The translations under genes and the position numbers were made by a program. From Melioribacter roseus P3M-2 (GTDB lineage Bacteria; Bacteroidota; Ignavibacteria; Ignavibacteriales; Melioribacteraceae), in assembly GCF_000279145.1 (NCBI RefSeq), contig NC_018178.1, positions 1,550,001 to 1,614,000 on the forward strand: a stretch of 64,000 bases of DNA, in the 5' to 3' direction. Positions 53,142-62,056 of the stretch are shown here, piece after piece. The stretch's first letter is position 1, and each line of letters begins with the position of its first letter. The notes beneath the pieces were generated by a model, which worked only from the letters and a program-made list of their open reading frames with translations, did no database searches and was not told the origin of the DNA.

Positions 53142-54119
53142 TTGAGAGCTGTAATTCCGGCAGCGGGTTTCGGAACACGATTAAAACCTCACACGCATTC
53201 GCTTCCCAAAGTCATGCTCAATGTGGGCGGAAAGCCTATCATCGGGCATATCGTCGACAAACTGATTCAGGAAGGCATAAATAAAGCCACGTTTATTATC
53301 GGCTATATGGGCGAAAAAATAGTCGATTATATCAACGGCGAATATCCTCTGATCGACGCCAGATTTGTAGAACAGGAAGAATTGCTCGGACTCGGACACG
53401 CAATTTATGTAGCGCTGAAAGATCAGGGAGACGAAGATATTTTCATTATTCTGGGCGATACGATTTTCGATTTCGATTTGAAAAAAGGATTCGAGAAAAA
53501 CACAACCGCGCTTGGAGTAAAGCAGGTCGAAGATCCTTCGCGTTTTGGCGTGGCGGTTTGTCAAAACGATACGATCGTTAAACTCATAGAAAAACCTCAA
53601 ACGCCGATTTCGAAACTGGCTCTCGTCGGATTATACTATATTAAAAACACTCCTCTTCTGAAAAAATGTCTCGCCGAGTTAATCGATAAAAACATCCGCA
53701 CACGCGGAGAATATCAATTGACTGACGCATTGCAATTGATGATCGACAAAGGCGAGGTTATTAAGACGTTCGATGTAGAAGGCTGGTATGACTGCGGCAA
53801 ACCCGAAACACTTCTCGAGACCAATCGGTTTCTGCTGTCGAAAAACGGGACGCATAAAAAATTTGACAATGCGGTTGTCATCGAGCCGGTTTATATCGAC
53901 GATAAAGCTGAAGTGATAAATTCCGTGATTGGTCCGTATGCCACTATTTCCAAAGGCTGTAAAATTACCGACTCGATAATCAGAAATTCGATTATCGGCG
54001 AAGGCGCCGTGATCGACAAAAGTATGCTCGAAAACTCAATAATTGGCAGCAATGCAGCGGTTAAAGGAAATTTCAAAAAATTGAATACCGGCGATTCATC
54101 CGAAATTGAATATTATTAA
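53142..54119 (+). CDS. Sugar-1-phosphate nucleotidyltransferase
   Basis: 325 residues. MRAVIPAAGFGTRLKPHTHS and LPKVMLNVGGKPI form the nucleotide-binding signature; VGLYYIKNTPLL and EGWYDCGKPETLL are the RmlA/GlmU-type catalytic region. A C-terminal left-handed beta-helix (GPYATISKGCKITDSIIRNS, IGEGAVIDKSMLENSIIGSN) suggests the long form (glucose-1-P or mannose-1-P type). Sugar specificity is not determinable. TTG 53142 is the start (aagga upstream). Tight with metK (22 bp). Confidence 0.9.
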   Translation: MRAVIPAAGFGTRLKPHTHSLPKVMLNVGGKPIIGHIVDKLIQEGINKATFIIGYMGEKIVDYINGEYPLIDARFVEQEELLGLGHAIYVALKDQGDEDIFIILGDTIFDFDLKKGFEKNTTALGVKQVEDPSRFGVAVCQNDTIVKLIEKPQTPISKLALVGLYYIKNTPLLKKCLAELIDKNIRTRGEYQLTDALQLMIDKGEVIKTFDVEGWYDCGKPETLLETNRFLLSKNGTHKKFDNAVVIEPVYIDDKAEVINSVIGPYATISKGCKITDSIIRNSIIGEGAVIDKSMLENSIIGSNAAVKGNFKKLNTGDSSEIEYY

Positions 54120-54141
54120 TAAAAATAAAACAGAGGTATAA

Positions 54142-55287
54142 ATGTCATACTTGTTCACATCCGAATCCGTCTCCGAAGGGCATCCGGATAAAGTGTGCGA
54201 TGCAATATCGGACGGAGTATTAGACGCAGTAATGAAAAACGACCCGAACGGAAGGGTAGCGTGCGAAACTTTTGTTACGACCGGACTGGTAGTCGTCGGG
54301 GGAGAAATTACTACCGACGCATACATCGATATCGAAGACATTGTAAGAACGACAATAAGAAATATCGGTTATACAAAAGCCGAATATAAATTCGACGCGG
54401 AATCGTGCGGAGTAATCAATGCAATTCATTCGCAATCCCCGGATATCGCAATGGGAGTAAACAAAGGCGGCGCCGGCGACCAGGGAATAATGTTCGGATA
54501 CGCCTGCGATCAAACTCCGGAGTTTATGCCGATGCCTTTGATGTTTGCTCATAAACTCGTTAAACGCCTTGCGGACGTCAGAAAAAACAGCCCCGATGAA
54601 ATGCCTTATCTGAGACCCGATTCTAAATCGCAGGTGACTATCGAATTTGAAGACGACGGAACTCCTAAAAGAGTCGACGCGGTTGTGATTTCGACGCAGC
54701 ACGATCCCGGCGTTAGCCAGAAAAAAATCAAAGCTGACGTAATTGATAATATCGTTAAAAAAGTTATTCCCGCCGAATTGCTCGACAAGAGAACCAAATA
54801 TTATGTCAATCCTACGGGACGATTTGAAATCGGCGGACCACACGGCGACACCGGTTTGACCGGCAGAAAAATCATCGTGGATACTTACGGCGGATGGGCT
54901 CCTCACGGCGGGGGCGCTTTTTCAGGCAAAGACCCGTCGAAAGTAGACAGGAGCGCCACTTACGCCGCTCGACATATTGCAAAAAATGTTGTGGCTGCAG
55001 GTCTTGCAAAAGAATGTCTGTTCCAGATTGCATATGCCATCGGCGTTAAAGAACCCGTTTCGGTGTATGTAAATACGAACGGCACGGGCGTTATTCCGGA
55101 TAAAGAACTGGCAAAACTAATAAAAAAAGAAATCGACCTTACGCCGAACGGCATAATCGAACGATTGAAACTGAGAAGACCGATTTATCAAAAGACAGCC
55201 GCTTACGGCCATTTCGGAAGAAACGAAAAAGAATTTACGTGGGAAAAACTCGATCTGGTATCAACACTAAAAAAACTCGTTAAATAA
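54142..55287 (+). CDS. metK: S-adenosylmethionine synthetase
   Basis: Makes SAM from methionine and ATP. 381 residues; [17 protein letters not shown] at the start, [17 protein letters not shown] (ATP/methionine site), [20 protein letters not shown] and the C-terminal [14 protein letters not shown]. Followed 12 bp later by the SAH hydrolase gene, so the operon covers SAM production and recycling of its product. No room for a riboswitch before it (22 bp to the previous stop). Confidence 0.97.
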   Translation: MSYLFTSESVSEGHPDKVCDAISDGVLDAVMKNDPNGRVACETFVTTGLVVVGGEITTDAYIDIEDIVRTTIRNIGYTKAEYKFDAESCGVINAIHSQSPDIAMGVNKGGAGDQGIMFGYACDQTPEFMPMPLMFAHKLVKRLADVRKNSPDEMPYLRPDSKSQVTIEFEDDGTPKRVDAVVISTQHDPGVSQKKIKADVIDNIVKKVIPAELLDKRTKYYVNPTGRFEIGGPHGDTGLTGRKIIVDTYGGWAPHGGGAFSGKDPSKVDRSATYAARHIAKNVVAAGLAKECLFQIAYAIGVKEPVSVYVNTNGTGVIPDKELAKLIKKEIDLTPNGIIERLKLRRPIYQKTAAYGHFGRNEKEFTWEKLDLVSTLKKLVK

Positions 55288-55299
55288 GGAGCAAAATTT

Positions 55300-56577
55300 A
55301 TGGATTTCAAAGAAGGAAAGTATAAAGTACGCGATATTAAATTAGCCGCCGAAGGCAGAAAAAAAATCGAATGGGCGGAATCGAGAATGCCGGTGATGAT
55401 GGAACTCCGAGAAAAGTATTCGAAGACAAAACCATTGAAAGGATTCAAGATTGCCGGGTGTCTTCACGTGACAAAAGAGACGGCAGTGCTCGTCGAAACG
55501 TTGAAAGCCGCCGGAGCTAAAGTCAGCTGGAGCGGCTGCAATCCGTTGTCGACACAGGACGAAATTGCCGCAGCGCTGGCAAAAAGCGGCATCGAAATTT
55601 ATGCCTGGCACGGACAGAACGTTAAGGAATTCTACTGGTCGATTGAACAAACATTAAAAATGAAACCCAATCTTACGCTCGACGACGGCGCCGATTTGAT
55701 TTTTACCGTTCATAATAAATATCCTGAACTGGCAAAGAATATTGTCGGCGGAACGGAAGAGACAACAACGGGAGTTCACAGACTGCGCGCAATGGCTGCC
55801 GCAAAGAAACTGCTCTATCCGGTTATTGCCGTTAACGACGCCGAAACGAAATGGGATTTCGACAATGTTTACGGAACGGGTCAATCTTCTATCGACGGTA
55901 TATTAAGAGCCACTTCGGTTTTGCTTGCGGGCAAGAATTTCGTTGTCGCCGGATACGGTCATTGCGGACGAGGCGTAGCAATGAGAGCCGCCGGAATGGG
56001 CGCCAATGTGATCGTTACGGAAGTTAAACCGACCGCCGCTCTGAAAGCCGCGCTCGAAGGCTTCCGGGTTATGCCGATGGACGAAGCTGCAAAAATCGGA
56101 GATATATTTATAACTGCAACCGGAGTTAAGGATGTAATCGTTTCAAAGCATTTCAAGAGTATGAAAGACGGGGCGATTGTCTGCAATACCGGGCATTACG
56201 ACTGCGAAATCAATATTCCGCATCTCGAAAAACTGAAGAAATCCAAAAGAACCGTGCGACCGAATAACGAAGAATACACGCTCAAAAACGGTAGACGTAT
56301 CTATTTACTGGCGCAGGGCAGACTCGTAAACCTTGCAGCCGCCGAAGGACATCCTTCCGAAGTGATGGATATGTCGTTTGCAAATCAGTTTATGTCGCAG
56401 CTCCGCTTGGCGGAAGTTAAAATGAAAGGCATTAAACTTGAACCGGATGTAATCGATATTCCTGAAGAACAGGATCAGGAAATAGCAATGATCAAACTGA
56501 AAACGATGGGTTACAAAATAGACAAATTGACCAGAGAACAGGTTAAATACATCAACGATTACAGCGCCGGTACGTAA
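55300..56577 (+). CDS. ahcY: Adenosylhomocysteinase
   Basis: Hydrolyses S-adenosylhomocysteine to adenosine and homocysteine, removing a methyltransferase inhibitor. 425 residues: GCLHVTKETAVLVETLKAAG, TGVHRLRAMA, AVNDAETKWDFDNVYGTGQS (substrate and catalytic region), NAD loop VAGYGHCGRGVAMRAAGMGA and a C-terminal FANQFMSQLRL. The tail ends DYSAGT and lacks the longer Lys-Tyr extension of some homologues. Downstream of metK in an operon; ends at a strong terminator. Confidence 0.97.
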   Translation: MDFKEGKYKVRDIKLAAEGRKKIEWAESRMPVMMELREKYSKTKPLKGFKIAGCLHVTKETAVLVETLKAAGAKVSWSGCNPLSTQDEIAAALAKSGIEIYAWHGQNVKEFYWSIEQTLKMKPNLTLDDGADLIFTVHNKYPELAKNIVGGTEETTTGVHRLRAMAAAKKLLYPVIAVNDAETKWDFDNVYGTGQSSIDGILRATSVLLAGKNFVVAGYGHCGRGVAMRAAGMGANVIVTEVKPTAALKAALEGFRVMPMDEAAKIGDIFITATGVKDVIVSKHFKSMKDGAIVCNTGHYDCEINIPHLEKLKKSKRTVRPNNEEYTLKNGRRIYLLAQGRLVNLAAAEGHPSEVMDMSFANQFMSQLRLAEVKMKGIKLEPDVIDIPEEQDQEIAMIKLKTMGYKIDKLTREQVKYINDYSAGT

Positions 56578-56629
56578 TATGATTGATGGTTGAAGGTTTG
56601 TTAGTTTGATAAAGACTGGGAAATTGTAT

Positions 56630-56656
56630 AAAAGCCCGCTTATTGCGGGCTTTTTA
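56630..56656. terminator. Bidirectional rho-independent terminator
   Basis: aaaagcccgc pairs with gcgggctttt around a 5-nt loop, followed by T-rich sequence in both directions. Lies between ahcY and the converging receiver gene. Confidence 0.9.
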
Positions 56657-56660
56657 TTTA

Positions 56661-57092
56661 TCAGTATGCAAAGCCGTTGATTACGGGAGCGGTGAAATTT
56701 TTCCCTTTCTTCTTCAGTAGAGTAAAAAGGTAATAAAGAAGAGTTTTAATGTCCGTCGGTTTTGTAAGATACATATCGCAACCGGCATTGAGAGCGTTAA
56801 TCCTGTCGCGGTTCATTGCAAATGTGGTATAGCATAAAATCGGTATTTGCGAATAAGCTTCGTTGTTCTTTAATTCCTGAATTAATTGAATACCGTCCTT
56901 GTTGCCTTTTAATGCGATGTCCATCAGTATTATGTCGTAATCGTTTTGCGAAAGGAGTTCATAGAGTCCCTCCGCGGAATCGCATGTGTCTGCCGAGAAA
57001 TATTTTTTTAAATAGAGCGTCAGAAAATGTCTGTTGTCCTGGTCTCCCTCTGCAATTAAAATTCTAGGTTTTTTTACTTCTTGTTCTTCCAT
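56661..57092 (-). CDS. Stand-alone response regulator receiver
   Basis: 143 residues from ATG 57092. Receiver domain with Glu15/Asp17 in IAEGDQDN, phospho-acceptor Asp58 in LMDIALKGNKDG, Thr in CYTTFA and Lys111 in LTKPTD. A C-terminal tail KKGKNFTAPVINGFAY follows. No output domain. Its start overlaps the end of the kinase gene by 29 bp, a strong sign that they work together. Paralogue of the receiver at 7488. A TTG at 57107 would add five residues. Confidence 0.92.
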   Translation of the reverse strand: MEEQEVKKPRILIAEGDQDNRHFLTLYLKKYFSADTCDSAEGLYELLSQNDYDIILMDIALKGNKDGIQLIQELKNNEAYSQIPILCYTTFAMNRDRINALNAGCDMYLTKPTDIKTLLYYLFTLLKKKGKNFTAPVINGFAY

Positions 57093-58386
57093 AACTGTTA
57101 CCCTCAAAAATAACGGTGAATATCGAGCCGGTACCCAGCTCGCTCTTCACTTCTATTTTGGCGTTATTAATGTCCAAAAGATTTTTAACTAAAGCCAAAC
57201 CCAAGCCGGTACCTTCGAAAGGCTTGGAGTATGACATGTTTGCCTGCGAAAACGGAGTGAATAATTTTTCAATATATTCGGGAGGCATTCCTATGCCGTT
57301 GTCTTTAACGTCGACATAGAAATAATTGTCGTCTCTGCGCAATATAATATCCACGTTTCCGTTTTCGGAATATTTGATGGCGTTGTCGATAAGGTGAGAA
57401 AAGATCTGATTTACGGAATAATGATCCGCCGTAATAAAAGTATCTTCGGTAAGCGGAACTACTTTTAATATAACCCGTTTCTCTTCAGCGTAGGTCGCAA
57501 ATTCATTCGTCAAAGATTTTATTATCGGCAGCACGTCAATCCGTTCAAAACGCAAATTGAATGTGCCCGTTTGAATTTGCGACATATTCAACAACAAGTC
57601 GAATGTGCGATAGAGCCGTTTGCTGTTGTTGATAATCGAAAGGTAGATTTCTTTCATGTCGGGGTCGTTGCTGCTTTTGGCTTCTTCGAGCAGCATATTG
57701 GAAAAGCCGATAATAACGTTCAACGGAGAACGCACCTCGTGCGATATTTGCGACAGGAAAAATTCTTTTAATTTTTGCGACTCTTCGGCTTTACGCAGCG
57801 CTTCCTGGAGTTCTTTTTCCGACCGCTTAAGCTCGGTTATGTCTCGTCCGTATATCTGGCAAATTTCGAGACTCGAAATACCGCTTATCTTGAATTGGAA
57901 AAAATTCTGATTGATTTGAGTAGTATAATTAATCGTTATGTCCCGCTTGATCATTTCGTAAATGTCGAGGTCTTTCGTAAACGGGAGGACTTCGGAGATT
58001 TTCGTGCCGAGCAGAACTTCGAAAGGAAAGACCTTATGAGCGGCGTCGTTTGCCAGTATTATATTGCTTGCTTTATCCACGCGGAATACCGGGTCGGGGG
58101 CAAGACTCGCAAAGAGAGCCATCAATTCCGCCTGACGCAGCTGCATCGTCTTTTCTTCTTTTTCGTGGCGTTTCCGCATAGGGAGAATTACGTACCAGAA
58201 AAACATAAAAGACACCACGAGTATTACAGCTATCAGGAGAATTGCGTAAAAATACGGATTCTCAGCGCTGAATAACGACCCGGGCTCTATCTCCTCTAAC
58301 GATCGAAAAGAAGAGTCCAAAGGAGATTTGGAAGATACTTGTAATAATAAAGTAAGCGGTTGCATTTGTAAATCCGAAAGCCACAT
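57064..58386 (-). CDS. Membrane-bound PAS sensor histidine kinase
   Basis: 440 residues. One TM helix (YFYAILLIAVILVVSFMFFW), a PAS domain (about 88-185), HisKA with His216 in LSQISHEVRSPLNV, and HATPase_c with DNAIKYSENG, DNGIGMPPEY and GTGLGLALV. The start is uncertain: the ORF begins at ATG 58386, 125 bp inside the upstream membrane-protein gene, which is an unusually long overlap. The true start may be closer to 58262. It is the third gene of an operon (secreted protein, membrane protein, kinase, receiver). Confidence 0.9.
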   Translation of the reverse strand: MWLSDLQMQPLTLLLQVSSKSPLDSSFRSLEEIEPGSLFSAENPYFYAILLIAVILVVSFMFFWYVILPMRKRHEKEEKTMQLRQAELMALFASLAPDPVFRVDKASNIILANDAAHKVFPFEVLLGTKISEVLPFTKDLDIYEMIKRDITINYTTQINQNFFQFKISGISSLEICQIYGRDITELKRSEKELQEALRKAEESQKLKEFFLSQISHEVRSPLNVIIGFSNMLLEEAKSSNDPDMKEIYLSIINNSKRLYRTFDLLLNMSQIQTGTFNLRFERIDVLPIIKSLTNEFATYAEEKRVILKVVPLTEDTFITADHYSVNQIFSHLIDNAIKYSENGNVDIILRRDDNYFYVDVKDNGIGMPPEYIEKLFTPFSQANMSYSKPFEGTGLGLALVKNLLDINNAKIEVKSELGTGSIFTVIFEGNSYGRTRSKKT

Positions 58387-58840
58387 TTAAATATTTGAGT
58401 ATGGTTGTGAATTCGTAAAAGATAACTATTAAAAGAAAAATATCGAGCTCGCTCTTAAAAGAGAAACGGATAATAAATTCTTTGAGAAAAAGAAATACAA
58501 TAAGAAAATGGAGAATTCCAACCGCAAGCTGGGATTGCTCCATTATTAATGTTAGAATAAACGTGAAAGACGATATTGTCAGAGTAACGGGGAAATATAT
58601 CTTTTCATTTGTTTTGTCTTTCCTGTATACGGAGAAGAACAACAATAAAGATATAAACGGGAAATAAAAATGAATATTACTGCTTAATACATAGTTTTTT
58701 AAAAACATCGATACTGGATCAGCCAGCACCAGTATAAGAAAAAAGTAAAAGTACTTGGTCTTCCATTGACGTACGGGTGGAAAGAGCCAAATTACGATAC
58801 TTATATAAAAGAGTATTTTAAATATTTCAATCTTATTCAT
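58262..58840 (-). CDS. Multi-pass membrane protein, unknown
   Basis: 192 residues, six or so hydrophobic segments (IFKILFYISIVIWLF, FYFFLILVLADPVSMFL, FYFPFISLLLFFSVY, FTFILTLIMEQSQLAV, FLIVFLFLKEFIIRF, FLLIVIFYEFTTILKYL). No family recognised. It overlaps the kinase gene by up to 125 bp and follows the 168-residue secreted protein by 13 bp. Its place directly before a kinase with only one TM helix suggests it is the sensing partner of the kinase; that is inference. Confidence 0.7.
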   Translation of the reverse strand: MNKIEIFKILFYISIVIWLFPPVRQWKTKYFYFFLILVLADPVSMFLKNYVLSSNIHFYFPFISLLLFFSVYRKDKTNEKIYFPVTLTISSFTFILTLIMEQSQLAVGILHFLIVFLFLKEFIIRFSFKSELDIFLLIVIFYEFTTILKYLNVAFGFTNATAYFIITSIFQISFGLFFSIVRGDRARVVIQR

Positions 58841-58853
58841 GGAATTAACTTAA

Positions 58854-59360
58854 TTATGGATCTACACAATATGGCGGACAATCAGTAGACAATTCCAGCG
58901 TGCTTACCGAGTTGCTTAAAGTCAATATTGCATTTGACGAGAAGGAACCTGAAGTGCGTCTGCCGCCTCCAAATTCGGCGCCTCTTATTTCTATCTCGAT
59001 GACAGAATCGTTTGTGCTGTTGAGAAATTCTTCAACTACTTCCTTGCTGAAGACGAAACCTTTTTCGCCCGGGTCCAACGTAACGTTATCGTCGAGCAGC
59101 GGTTTTCTTCTGCTGTTGAACATTAACGGTCTTTTGCCCTTGATTGCAAATAGAACGTATTTATCAACACGCGAAAGAGCGGCTTTGATGATGTCTTTCT
59201 TGACTTTTACCGAAAAGACCACGTTGCCGAAAAGCTGATTGGCTTCTTCTTTACCGAAGATTTTTCCGAAACGCACGTTGCGATCCTGCGCCACGGTTAA
59301 AGAAGAGAATAAGATTACCATAAAGGAAATCATCAGTGTGATACTGAGAGTTTTTTTCAT
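58854..59360 (-). CDS. Secreted hypothetical protein
   Basis: 168 residues: signal peptide (MKKTLSITLMISFMVILFSS), then RFGKIFGKEEANQLFGNVVF and a middle that reads KYVLFAIKGKRPLMFNSRRK, with a Gly/Arg-rich patch RGAEFGGGRRTSG. Its mature end has STDCPPYCVDP, a Cys pair that could form a disulfide. No family recognised. First gene of the sensor operon; might be the periplasmic ligand or accessory of the sensor. Confidence 0.65.
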   Translation of the reverse strand: MKKTLSITLMISFMVILFSSLTVAQDRNVRFGKIFGKEEANQLFGNVVFSVKVKKDIIKAALSRVDKYVLFAIKGKRPLMFNSRRKPLLDDNVTLDPGEKGFVFSKEVVEEFLNSTNDSVIEIEIRGAEFGGGRRTSGSFSSNAILTLSNSVSTLELSTDCPPYCVDP

Positions 59361-59443
59361 ACATACCCCCTTTTTAGGCTTTTCATTGTTTCTCGCAGAT
59401 TAATGGAAAAATTCAATTAAAAATATTGATAAAGTTAGTAAAT

Positions 59444-60484
59444 TCATAATAAAAAAAATCTTCCGTCGATTTTTGTTGAACAGTAGTTACAACGTCCTTC
59501 CGTAAGTGAAATTTCAAGAATTGAGTGCCAATCCCTTTTAATAACCGCATTTCCGCATTCGGGACAGTAAGTCGTTTGTCCTTCGATGTTGTGAACGTTG
59601 CCCGTGTAACAATACTTTATTCCCATATTAAGCGCGATATTACGGGCATGAACGAGCGTTGAAGGCGGAGTCGGAGGCTTGTTTCTCATTTTGAAATCCG
59701 GATGGAAAGCCGTAAAATGAAGCGGTACGCGGTCGCTCAGATTTTTTAATATCCACTCGCACATTCTTTTAATCTCGTCTCCGGAGTCGTTTTCGCCCGG
59801 AATTAAAAGCGTCGTAATTTCGAACCAGACGTCAGTTTCGTTGTGAAGCCATTGCAGCGTGTCGAGCACGGGTTGAAGATGCGAGAATGTAAGCTTATGA
59901 TAAAATTCTTCCGTAAAAGCTTTCAGATCCACATTTGCCGCGTCGATATATTGAAAAACTTCCTTGCGGGCTTCCTTGTCGATATATCCCGCCGTAACCA
60001 TAACCGTTTTAATGTTCCGTTCGCGCGCAAGCCTTGAAATATCGATTACATACTCGCCGAAAATTACCGGATCGTTATATGTGAACGCTATCGAAGGCGT
60101 TTTATATTTCAACGCGATATTTACCACGTCTTCGGGAGAAGCTTCAACGGAATTGATTGCGTCGAGTTTTGCTTTGCTTATCGACCAGTTTTGACAAAAT
60201 TTGCAACCGAGATTGCAGCCGGCTGTGCCGAAACTGAGAATTTTACTGCCGGGCATAAAATGAAACAGAGGTTTCTTTTCTATCGGATCGATGGCAAATC
60301 CGGTCGGATGTCCGTATCCGAGCGTATAAAGTTTGCCGTCGATATTTTGGCGGATGTAGCAAAAGCCGGCTTGATTGTTACCGATTGTGCAATAACGCGG
60401 ACAGAGCGTACAGAGGATTTTGCCCTTATCGTTTAACGACCACCATTTGGCGGGTTTGTATTTTATGCCAGCCGCTCTATCCAT
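59444..60484 (-). CDS. amrS: AmrS-like radical SAM enzyme (AmmeMemoRadiSam system)
   Basis: 346 residues. N-terminal Cys motif CTLCPRYCTIGNNQAGFC, then the radical-SAM cluster GTAGCNLGCKFCQNWSISKA (CxxxCxxC), and a C-terminal zinc-type motif TTYCPECGNAVIKRDW with a second Cys pair NYCSTK. This is the AmmeMemoRadiSam radical SAM protein related to PFL-activating enzymes. The usual Memo and AMMECR1 partner genes are not in this window, so the gene is separated from its system here. Substrate unknown. Confidence 0.88.
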   Translation of the reverse strand: MDRAAGIKYKPAKWWSLNDKGKILCTLCPRYCTIGNNQAGFCYIRQNIDGKLYTLGYGHPTGFAIDPIEKKPLFHFMPGSKILSFGTAGCNLGCKFCQNWSISKAKLDAINSVEASPEDVVNIALKYKTPSIAFTYNDPVIFGEYVIDISRLARERNIKTVMVTAGYIDKEARKEVFQYIDAANVDLKAFTEEFYHKLTFSHLQPVLDTLQWLHNETDVWFEITTLLIPGENDSGDEIKRMCEWILKNLSDRVPLHFTAFHPDFKMRNKPPTPPSTLVHARNIALNMGIKYCYTGNVHNIEGQTTYCPECGNAVIKRDWHSILEISLTEGRCNYCSTKIDGRFFLL

Positions 60485-60552
60485 TTTTAATCTACTTTAC
60501 CCCTTCTCTTTTTAAAAGAGCTTAATTCGGCTGGTAATATTTTTAATAAAAA

Positions 60553-61976
60553 TTATACTATTGAATAACGGAGCCAACTGCGTCTACCGTCGGATAACGG
60601 TTGACCTGCGGCAAAAATAACCACATCGCCGTCTTTAATCAAGTTTTTTCTTTAAGCAGCTTCATCGATTCCCTGATTGCGGAATCCTCGTCGCTGATAT
60701 GCGAAAGATAAAAAGGTTTAATTCCCCAGTGGAGATTCAATGTATTCAAAGTTTCAAACTTGTCCGAAATTGCAAAAATCGAGGCGTTCGGTCTGAATTT
60801 GGAAATGATATTTGCTTTCGAACCGAAATGGGTAAAAATTACAATTGCGGAGGCGTTCAGTTGATCCGAAATTTGCGTTATGCCTGCTCCGGTTGCGTCG
60901 ACCATATTTTCGAAAATGTTTTCCGGCTTTTCGTATTTGGTTTTTTTTCGCATACCGGGGTCGGATTCCGTAGTCAAAAGAATTTCGTTCATAATTCTAA
61001 CGGCGTCGACCGGATATTTGCCCACCGACGTTTCGCCGCTCAGCATAACAACGTCTGTCCCGTCCCAAACAGCATTTGCAATGTCGGATGCTTCGGCTCG
61101 GGTGGGCACGGGATTGTGAATCATCGATTCGAGCATTTGAGTGGCGGTAATGACGAGTTTTCCGGCTTCGTTGCATCTTCTGATTATCTTTTTCTGTATT
61201 ACCGGAACAAGATGCGGACCGAGTTCGACGCCGAGATCGCCTCTAGCAACCATAATGCCGTCGGATTCTTTCAGAATTTCTTCGAAGTTGTCGACCGCTT
61301 CCTGTTTTTCGATTTTGGCAATCAACGGGATTGTATAGCCTCTGTCATTTAACCATTTGCGCAAACCTCTTATATCTTCCGCCCGGCGCACGAATGAAAG
61401 AGCGATAAAATCGACCCGGTACTGTAGAGCGAATTCGAGATTCTCGTAATCCTTTTCCGTTACCGAAGGAGCGCTCAATTTCATTCCCGGTAAGTTCATC
61501 CCTTTGCGAGGCTTTAATATTCCGCCTTCGAGGATTGTGCAGACAAGTCTGTTCTTTTTCTTTTCGGTAACTCTGAGTTTTATAAGTCCGTCGTCGATTA
61601 AAATCGTCTCGTCTTTTTTTGCATCTTTGATTAAGTCTTTATAACTGGTGGAAATTATCTCTTTTGTGCCGGGAATATCGTCGGTGGTTATTTCGATTGT
61701 GTCGCCGGTATTAATTTCAATCTCCGGTTCGGTAAGCTCTCCGATTCGGATTTTGGGTCCCTGCAGATCGACTAAAATCGGAATCGGAAGCGATTTTTCC
61801 ACGCAAATGTCGTGAATTAAATTGAATAGTCGTGTGAAATATTCTTTGTTTCCGTGTGAAAAATTAAGACGAATACCGTCCGTGCCAGCGTCGATCAATG
61901 CTTCAAGCCGCTCTCTGGAATCGGAAGCCGGTCCGAGCGTGGCTAATATTTTTGTCTTTGCAAATAACGTTTTCAT
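60553..61976 (-). pseudogene. pyk: Pyruvate kinase, frame broken near the 3' end
   Basis: Catalyses PEP + ADP to pyruvate + ATP. The main frame (61976 to 60639) encodes 445 residues: MKTLFAKTKILATLGPASDS, RLNFSHGN, LVDLQGPKIRIG, IALSFVRRAEDIR, IAKIEKQEAVDN, MVARGDLGVELG, TQMLESMIHNPVPTRAEASD and a C-terminal domain. It ends at LLKEKT just after an A6 run. If that run had seven A it would continue NLIKDGDVVIFAAGQPLS to a TAA at 60553-60555, matching the normal pyruvate kinase C-terminus. So roughly 30 residues are lost by a one-base deletion, or the base is a sequencing error. The truncated enzyme may still fold since the catalytic core is complete. Confidence 0.85.
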
Positions 61977-62056
61977 GCAGTTAAAAGATTATTTTTGATT
62001 ACGACAAAAATAATACAATTAACGGAAAGAAATTAATACTAAAGAGGGTAAAAGCA

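Noticed and set aside
54120-54141. SAM riboswitch before metK
   Set aside because: Only 22 bp separate the previous stop and the metK start; no room for the structure.
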